Source: Opitutales bacterium (lineage in GTDB: Bacteria > Verrucomicrobiota > Verrucomicrobiia > Opitutales > T3Sed10-336). Taken from it: a stretch of 48,231 nucleotides of DNA. Location: positions 1-48,231 of the forward strand of contig JAIUMY010000013.1 of assembly GCA_022565335.1 (NCBI GenBank). The letters run 5' to 3'. The first letter of the stretch is position 1, and every line of letters starts with the position of its first letter. This document shows positions 43,930 through 48,231 of this stretch, piece by piece. Made by a program: the position numbers and the translations under genes. Under the pieces are notes generated by a model that was not told where the DNA came from, did no database searches, and was given only the letters and a program-made list of their open reading frames with translations.

Positions 43930-44505
43930 ATGGTGGTTTGGTTCCAGACGGCTGAAGAGGCCGCGATTTACGTTGGGTATATGCGCAACGAAGGATACTT
44001 TGCTGAGTGTCTGGATAACTCAGGTGCTTATCTTTTCGGGCCGATGGGTTTTGGCGGTGTTCGGGTTATGGTGTCTGAAGAAAAAGCGAATAAACGCAAG
44101 GTCGCTGGTGAAGAACCCCCTGAGAAGGGACTTTTTCAAGAAGCCCTGGGGCTGATGGGATGGGCTGTCTTTCTTTTGCCGGGATTGGTTGTTGTGCAAC
44201 AGGTATTGATTCCTTATCTGCGTCCCGGATGGCAGAGTTTAGCTTTCCTTTATAGCAATTTTGCCGACTTCCTTCCTTATTTGCCAACTGCACTGCCTGC
44301 CTTTGGTATCCTGGCGGTCAACAGCCTTCTTTGGACCCTGTTTTTTTGTCTCGCTCTTTGGCTTTATGCTGAAGGGGTGAAAAGGGTCGTTTTCCAGTTT
44401 CGTAAAGTTCGTGATCAACCGATCACTTGGAATCAGAAGCTATGGTTGTATCCCCTCATCGTTTGCTTGCTTCCGACAATCGTTTTTTTGGGCAAGATGG
44501 TGTAG
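43930..44505 (+). CDS. Membrane protein with short N-terminal soluble domain, unknown function
   Basis: 191 residues. The first 60 residues (WFQTAEEAAIYVGYMRNEGYFAECLDNSGAYLFGP) recall the small DUF2007-type signal-transducing fold that appears with a similar aaIYVgyLrneGi pattern, but this is weak. Three to four hydrophobic helices follow (about 78-100, 118-133, 135-155 and 168-188). Gap of 76 bp from the protease gene on the same strand. Role unknown. Confidence 0.6.
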   Translation: MVVWFQTAEEAAIYVGYMRNEGYFAECLDNSGAYLFGPMGFGGVRVMVSEEKANKRKVAGEEPPEKGLFQEALGLMGWAVFLLPGLVVVQQVLIPYLRPGWQSLAFLYSNFADFLPYLPTALPAFGILAVNSLLWTLFFCLALWLYAEGVKRVVFQFRKVRDQPITWNQKLWLYPLIVCLLPTIVFLGKMV

Positions 44506-44708
44506 TTTTTGCTTTAAGGACGCTGTTGCCTTTTTCAGTTTCAGCCCGCTGCGGCGTTTACGACTCATACGTTTCGTCAGCAAGGCTGGCTTGGAAGAAA
44601 GCGGCAGCACGGCTTCCGCAGGCCAAAGACGGCTTTGCCTCCGAATCGTAGGTTATTGCTCAAAAATCAAAACGGTCTGACGGGGTCATTATTGCTTAAC
44701 CCGGCTTT

Positions 44709-44736
44709 TCAAGATCCCGTCCCTAGACTATTGACG
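44709..44736. repeat. Dispersed TCAAG...TTGAC repeat, copy 5
   Basis: TCAAGATCCCGTCCCTAGAC then TATTGACG, most like copy 1 at 21862-21889. It lies 60 bp before the start of the TonB-system operon. Confidence 0.6.
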
Positions 44737-44795
44737 GAAGAGGGACTTTCGGAAAAAGAGGCTTGATTTCCTTATTGAGAATAAGTTTCAGTGAG

Positions 44796-45587
44796 ATGAT
44801 GATTTTTCGGTTTTTTAGATTGTTGGCCCTGGGGGGGCTTTTGGCGGGAAGCTTTTCGCTTAAGGGTGGGGAGGATATCTTTGCGGCTGAGGACTTGTTG
44901 CGGGAGGAAATGGTCGCGCGTGAGTTGTTGGCGACCGAAAAGAGGGAGTGGTCGGAGGAGAAGGATTGGATGGAGCGTCGGATGGCTCTTTTGGAAAGGG
45001 AGAAAGAGTCTTTGGCGGAGGATTCGGAAGCGTTGGAGGCGCAACTGGCGGAAGTCCGGGCGGCCCTGGAGGAATCGCGCATGGATCATCGGGAGATCTT
45101 GCGGGAGCGGGAGAACTTGCAGGAGTATTTTGCTGAAGAGGGGCCTTTGTTAGCGGAATTGATCCAGAACTTGCCGCTGCGAAAAAGTCCCGGTTGGGAA
45201 CGTCCTGTGGAGAGATTACGACGTTCGGCGGAGGGCGTCGGCGAGGAGGCGTTGCTTCCTACGATGCGCGCTTATTTGGCGTTGCTGCAAGACCTCGATC
45301 GTCGGGATGGCAGTTGGCAGCGGGAGCGGAACCTGATCCAATTGCCCGGGGAGTCAGCGGAGCGGGAATTGGAGGTTTTGTGGATGGGGCTGGCCCATGC
45401 TTGGTTTCGTTCGCCCGAAGGCGATCTCGTGGGGCGGGGCTATCGTGATGCCGAGGGCTCGTGGGTCTGGCAACCTCTTCCGGAGGAGCGGGATGAAATT
45501 GCGCGGCTTTTTGCCATTCATGCCGGACGGGAAGCGGCTCGCTGGATTCTGGTGAGCGTGGGCAAGGAAGGGGTTGACCATGAGTAG
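44796..45587 (+). CDS. DUF3450-like periplasmic coiled-coil protein of a TonB2-type system
   Basis: 263 residues. A signal peptide (about 1-22, FFRLLALGGLLAGSFSLKGG) is followed by a long charged coiled coil (about 30-115, EREKESLAEDSEALEAQLAEVRAALEE) and a C-terminal domain with LLPTMRAYLALLQDLDRRDG and LEVLWMGLAHAWFRSPEGDLVGRGY. This layout and the position directly before a TtpC-like gene match the DUF3450 proteins found in the TonB2 operons of Vibrio and relatives. It should act in the periplasm. Its stop codon overlaps the ttpC-like start by 8 bp. The ATG at 44796 (or 44799) is preferred to an upstream TTG. Confidence 0.8.
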   Translation: MMIFRFFRLLALGGLLAGSFSLKGGEDIFAAEDLLREEMVARELLATEKREWSEEKDWMERRMALLEREKESLAEDSEALEAQLAEVRAALEESRMDHREILRERENLQEYFAEEGPLLAELIQNLPLRKSPGWERPVERLRRSAEGVGEEALLPTMRAYLALLQDLDRRDGSWQRERNLIQLPGESAERELEVLWMGLAHAWFRSPEGDLVGRGYRDAEGSWVWQPLPEERDEIARLFAIHAGREAARWILVSVGKEGVDHE

Positions 45588-46989
45588 TCGGGGAAGGGCT
45601 ATCCGTTCGGTTGTTTGGTTGACCGTTTTTCTTTGTCTGGCCAGTAGTGGTTGGGCCCAACAAGGGGCTGAATTGCGGGAAAAGGCCAGGGAAAGGCTGG
45701 AGGCTGGCCGGGGTGAATTGGAGACCTGGCGGGAGGCGCAAACGGAGGAGAAACTCCGGATGCTGCGTGAGTTGGAGGCTTTGGAAGAGACGATTGTGGC
45801 AAAGCGGGAGGCAGTTGTCGATTTGCGCAACGAAACGGATGCTTTGGAACGGGAGAAACGCGCGGTGGAAGAGGCCGGTGCGGAGAGCGCCCGGCAATGG
45901 GAGGAAATTCGCGGGTTCGTTGAATCGTATCGGGAGGAACAGGCAAATTCCCTCCCGTTGGCCGAATGGGCCGCCGGTCTCACGGGGACTCCCGATGAAG
46001 AAAGTGGCGCCAGTCTCTCTTCCGAGAGTGAACGTTGGCGGGAGTTTTTAACCTGGTCCCGGGAACGGTTGGCGGAGAAAGCTTCCGGAGGGCGGGAAAT
46101 TGACGGCTCGGCGATCGGCGAGGGCGGGGAACGTCTGGAAGGAAAATGGAAGGTTTTGGGTCCGACGATGATTTTTCAAGGATCGGAGGGACGTATGGGT
46201 AAGGGGGTCAGTGAACAGGATTCGCTCTGGCCACAGTTGTCTTCCGCTTTGGGCGATGACCTTCTCGCGACATGGTGGCGTGGTGAAGGAGGACTTCTCC
46301 CGCTTGACCCCACCGGAGGGGAAGCGGATCGGCTGGTTGCGCAAAAGACTTTGTTGATGCGGATTCAAGAGGGGGGACCGGTGATGGTGCCGATTTTGGG
46401 GCTGGGTTTTATCGCCCTTATTTTGTTTTTCTACAAAGCCTTTGCGTTGCGGCGCATCAAGCTTCCACAGGAAACGACGGTCGGGGAAATTGCCGGCCTA
46501 TGGGCACAAGGTAAAGCGCCCGAAGCCCGTAAAGTGGCTGAACCTTTCGGTTGGCCGATGGCTGGTTTGCTTCTGGCGATTAGCGAGGGACGACATGGGG
46601 ACCGGGCGTTGATGGAAGAGATTCTCTATGAGAAAGTTCTTCGCGCCCGGCCATTTTTGGAGCGGGGGCTTCCTTTCCTTGCCTTGACTGCGGCCACGGC
46701 TCCGCTCCTGGGGCTTTTGGGGACGGTTACGGGGATGATCCAGACCTTTGATATGATTGCCATATTCGGAACCGGTGACCCCGGGGTTCTGTCCGGAGGA
46801 ATCTCGGAGGCTTTGGTGACGACCCAATTCGGCTTGATTGTAGCGGTTCCTGCCCTCCTGGCTCACGCCTTTTTGCAACGAAGGGTGAAAGCGGTGCAGG
46901 CCAATATGGAAGAAGTCTCCATTCGCCTGCTCAATGGGCTGGAAGAGGAGGAGTTTTTTTCGCATGGAAAGGATGTAACGGGTAAGTAA
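45580..46989 (+). CDS. TtpC-like MotA/TolQ/ExbB proton-channel protein with coiled-coil N-terminus
   Basis: 469 residues. Signal peptide (about 1-27, ending SSGWA), periplasmic coiled coil (about 30-115), a linker, and a C-terminal MotA/TolQ/ExbB channel domain with helices near 268-288, 360-385 and 408-432; LTAATAPLLGLLGTVTGMIQTF is the family signature. Such long ExbB paralogs, called TtpC in Vibrio, work with a normal ExbB and ExbD to use the proton gradient for energising outer-membrane transport through TonB. The next gene starts with a TAATG overlap, so all four genes are tightly coupled. The family call is firm; the transported substrate is unknown. Confidence 0.88.
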   Translation: MSSRGRAIRSVVWLTVFLCLASSGWAQQGAELREKARERLEAGRGELETWREAQTEEKLRMLRELEALEETIVAKREAVVDLRNETDALEREKRAVEEAGAESARQWEEIRGFVESYREEQANSLPLAEWAAGLTGTPDEESGASLSSESERWREFLTWSRERLAEKASGGREIDGSAIGEGGERLEGKWKVLGPTMIFQGSEGRMGKGVSEQDSLWPQLSSALGDDLLATWWRGEGGLLPLDPTGGEADRLVAQKTLLMRIQEGGPVMVPILGLGFIALILFFYKAFALRRIKLPQETTVGEIAGLWAQGKAPEARKVAEPFGWPMAGLLLAISEGRHGDRALMEEILYEKVLRARPFLERGLPFLALTAATAPLLGLLGTVTGMIQTFDMIAIFGTGDPGVLSGGISEALVTTQFGLIVAVPALLAHAFLQRRVKAVQANMEEVSIRLLNGLEEEEFFSHGKDVTGK

Positions 46990-47579
46990 TGGGAGACTTT
47001 TTTAACGAAGTAAACCGACTTTGGAGCGGGAACGCCTGGCTCGTTATGGTGCCTTTGGCGGCGTTGGGGATCTTTCTCTACCACTATGCTTTTAGTTTAT
47101 GGATTGAGGTTCGTCGTCATCCTTTGGCGCGCATCCGCAAGGAACCGGAGGCCTCTTCCGCTTCGGAGTCGTTCAACCTGTGTCCTCTGCGTTGCCGTGA
47201 TCGGGTCAAATGGGTGAGGGAGGATTTCCACTTGCGGCACCAAAGGATTTTTCAGCCCATTGACCGGCGTTTGCAATATGTGGTGGTTCTCACCTCTGCC
47301 GCGCCTTTGCTCGGGCTTCTCGGCACGATTTTTGGAATGTCGGATACGTTCAGTGTAATGGCTACGGGAGGGAGTGGTTTGCTGGATCGCATGGCCGAGG
47401 GTATTGGCACGGCCCTGTTGTCGACCCAATTGGGACTCTTGCTGGCGATTCCCGGAACTTTCGCGGCGGTGGCCATCCGGCGGCAGCGGAACCGGATGGA
47501 AGCCAACTTGAGTTTGCAGGAGGTCGGAGAAATCAAAAAAGCGTTCGGTGATTTTGGGGAAGAGGAGGTTGTCGGATGA
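46989..47579 (+). CDS. exbB: ExbB-like MotA/TolQ proton-channel protein
   Basis: 196 residues with three membrane helices (about 14-35, 95-117, 138-160). YVVVLTSAAPLLGLLGTIFGMSDTF and GIGTALLSTQLGLLLAIPGTFAAVAI are the TolQ/ExbB signature helices. It forms the pentameric inner-membrane channel that, with ExbD, moves protons to drive TonB. Shorter than the protein encoded before it because it lacks the periplasmic extension. The stop overlaps the exbD start by 4 bp (ATGA). Could equally be called TolQ-like by sequence; context favours ExbB2. Confidence 0.9.
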   Translation: MGDFFNEVNRLWSGNAWLVMVPLAALGIFLYHYAFSLWIEVRRHPLARIRKEPEASSASESFNLCPLRCRDRVKWVREDFHLRHQRIFQPIDRRLQYVVVLTSAAPLLGLLGTIFGMSDTFSVMATGGSGLLDRMAEGIGTALLSTQLGLLLAIPGTFAAVAIRRQRNRMEANLSLQEVGEIKKAFGDFGEEEVVG

Positions 47580-47983
47580 AACGTTTTGGCCGACTAGGAG
47601 ATGCCACGGAGGAAAAATCGGAGATCAATCTTTCTCCCTTGATCGACATGGTGTTTATCCTGTTGATTTTCTTCCTCGTCACCACCGTTTTCGTGGAGGA
47701 AACCGGTGTAGAGGTGCAAAAGCCCGAAGCGGCCAGTGCGACGCCCCAGGAGAGGGAGAGTATTCAAATTGCCATTACAGCCCCCGGACAAGTGGTGTTT
47801 GATGGTCAGGAAGTGGGGCTTTCCGGGGTTCGCCCTCTGGTCCGTCGGTTAACGTCCGAGACTCCCCGTCCGGTCATTTTGTTGGTTGATGAAAACGCTC
47901 CTTCAGGCCTAACCGTACGGGTTATCGATGCCGCTGGCTTGGCCGGGGCGGAAAGCGTAAGCCTCGCCGCCGAACGTCCCTGA
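47576..47983 (+). CDS. exbD: ExbD/TolR-family energy-transducing protein
   Basis: 135 residues: short cytoplasmic N-terminus, one membrane helix (LIDMVFILLIFFLVTTVF, 22-39) with the conserved proton-accepting Asp24, and a periplasmic domain (about 55-135). INLSPLIDMVFILLIFF is diagnostic for ExbD/TolR. It completes a channel with the two ExbB-type proteins. In Vibrio-type TonB2 operons the next genes are tonB2 and a TPR protein; here the following 248 bp carry only hairpin repeats up to the window end. Confidence 0.93.
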   Translation: MKRFGRLGDATEEKSEINLSPLIDMVFILLIFFLVTTVFVEETGVEVQKPEAASATPQERESIQIAITAPGQVVFDGQEVGLSGVRPLVRRLTSETPRPVILLVDENAPSGLTVRVIDAAGLAGAESVSLAAERP

Positions 47984-48043
47984 GGGGTGTCTTTGGGATC
48001 GGAGTTTGAAGCCAGCGCTACTGTTTAGGAGGAAATAAAGTAG

Positions 48044-48113
48044 CTGCGGGCCCTAGCCGCAGTTCCGAATTGGCTGAGAAAGTTCCTGTAGGCAGGGGGA
48101 TAGCCTCAGAACT
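48044..48113 (+). terminator. Two hairpins downstream of exbD, possible transcript end
   Basis: CTGCGG-GCCCTAG-CCGCAG (48044-48062) is a perfect 6-bp hairpin, and AGTTCCTGTAGGC through GCCTCAGAACT (48081-48113) is a longer imperfect one. Neither is followed by a T-run, so intrinsic termination is uncertain; they could instead protect the 3-prime end of the exb mRNA. Confidence 0.3.
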
Positions 48114-48162
48114 CTTGATTCCAGTGAGGTAAAAGTGACACCAATGGGAAATTTTTTAGGTT

Positions 48163-48231
48163 GAAGGCGCACGCATTTGGCAAGTCCCAGAGGGACAGCA
48201 TGAGGATAGCCGTGGATGCAAATCCACGGAA
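48163..48231 (+). repeat. Double-hairpin GNRA element, copy B (downstream of exbD, runs to window end)
   Basis: GAAGGC, GCATTTGGCAAG, hairpin GTCCC-AGA-GGGAC (48184-48196), linker with GAGGATAG, and hairpin CCGTGGAT-GCAA-ATCCACGG (48210-48229), a perfect 8-bp stem with a GCAA tetraloop. It is the best-preserved of three copies; the other two are at 2754-2813 (minus strand) and 17311-17365. It lies 180 nt after the exbD stop in sense orientation and may continue beyond the window. Confidence 0.8.

Noticed and set aside
48028-48062. AGGAGG at 48028-48033 as the ribosome site of a small gene after exbD
   Set aside because: No start codon in a suitable position follows; the next bases go straight into the hairpin at 48044-48062.
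1-48231. CRISPR array or tRNA/rRNA genes
   Set aside because: No regularly spaced identical repeats and no cloverleaf or rRNA-like stretch were recognised on reading; the repeats present are dispersed and differ in spacing.

Overview
The window looks like a chromosomal segment of a Gram-negative member of the PVC superphylum, most likely Verrucomicrobiota (Opitutae or Puniceicoccales-like). The clues are: a double-length UvrA with four ABC cassettes, an architecture also known from Chlamydia; two short pseudopilin-like proteins starting with the [17 protein letters not shown] helix; a secreted protease ending in a DxNxDG-type NLLKYLWG tail common in this phylum; LamG-like and SGNH exported proteins; and outer-membrane assembly genes (bamD-like, lptE-like). 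Assignment below phylum is inference. I found no tRNA, rRNA, CRISPR array, transposase or prophage.

Layout. 1-2854: a hipBA toxin-antitoxin pair with a three-operator promoter, set between repeat-rich gene-free DNA. 2855-8569 (-): fused tandem UvrA. 8659-9952 (+): two pseudopilin-like genes. 10017-14634 (+): two polytopic GT-C-type glycosyltransferase-like proteins and a polyprenyl-phosphate GT2, plausibly a surface or pilin glycosylation set. 14810-17173 (+): a LamG-like exported protein and a coiled-coil/SGNH hydrolase. 17480-21771 (-): glpK, a PduO-type cobalamin adenosyltransferase, a Gfo/Idh/MocA oxidoreductase and a true formylglycine-generating enzyme. 21923-27007 (-): a tight seven-gene run rpmF-plsX-fabH-bamD-lptE-coaC-4TM protein that joins fatty acid/phospholipid initiation to outer-membrane assembly. 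27124-33144 (+): trpD-glmM, a TPR protein, argJ and a lipoate-ligase-like protein. 33227-36933: dinB (-) divergent from manC (+), then ruvX and truA. 37275-43853 (+): a 2192-residue subtilase carrying two seven-bladed propellers. 44796-47983 (+): a DUF3450-ttpC-exbB-exbD energy-transduction operon whose TonB is not in the window.

The most interesting unexplained signal is non-coding. Three copies of a roughly 55-60 nt element, each predicted to form a 3-nt-loop hairpin followed by a GNRA-tetraloop hairpin with compensatory base changes, lie downstream of uvrA, of the SGNH gene and of exbD, always in the sense orientation of the gene before them. A second dispersed repeat family (TCAAG..CCTGTCCCT....TTGAC) occurs five times between genes, twice in tandem before the giant protease. 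Inverted pairs of 5-bp-stem/5-nt-loop hairpins occupy two intergenic regions.
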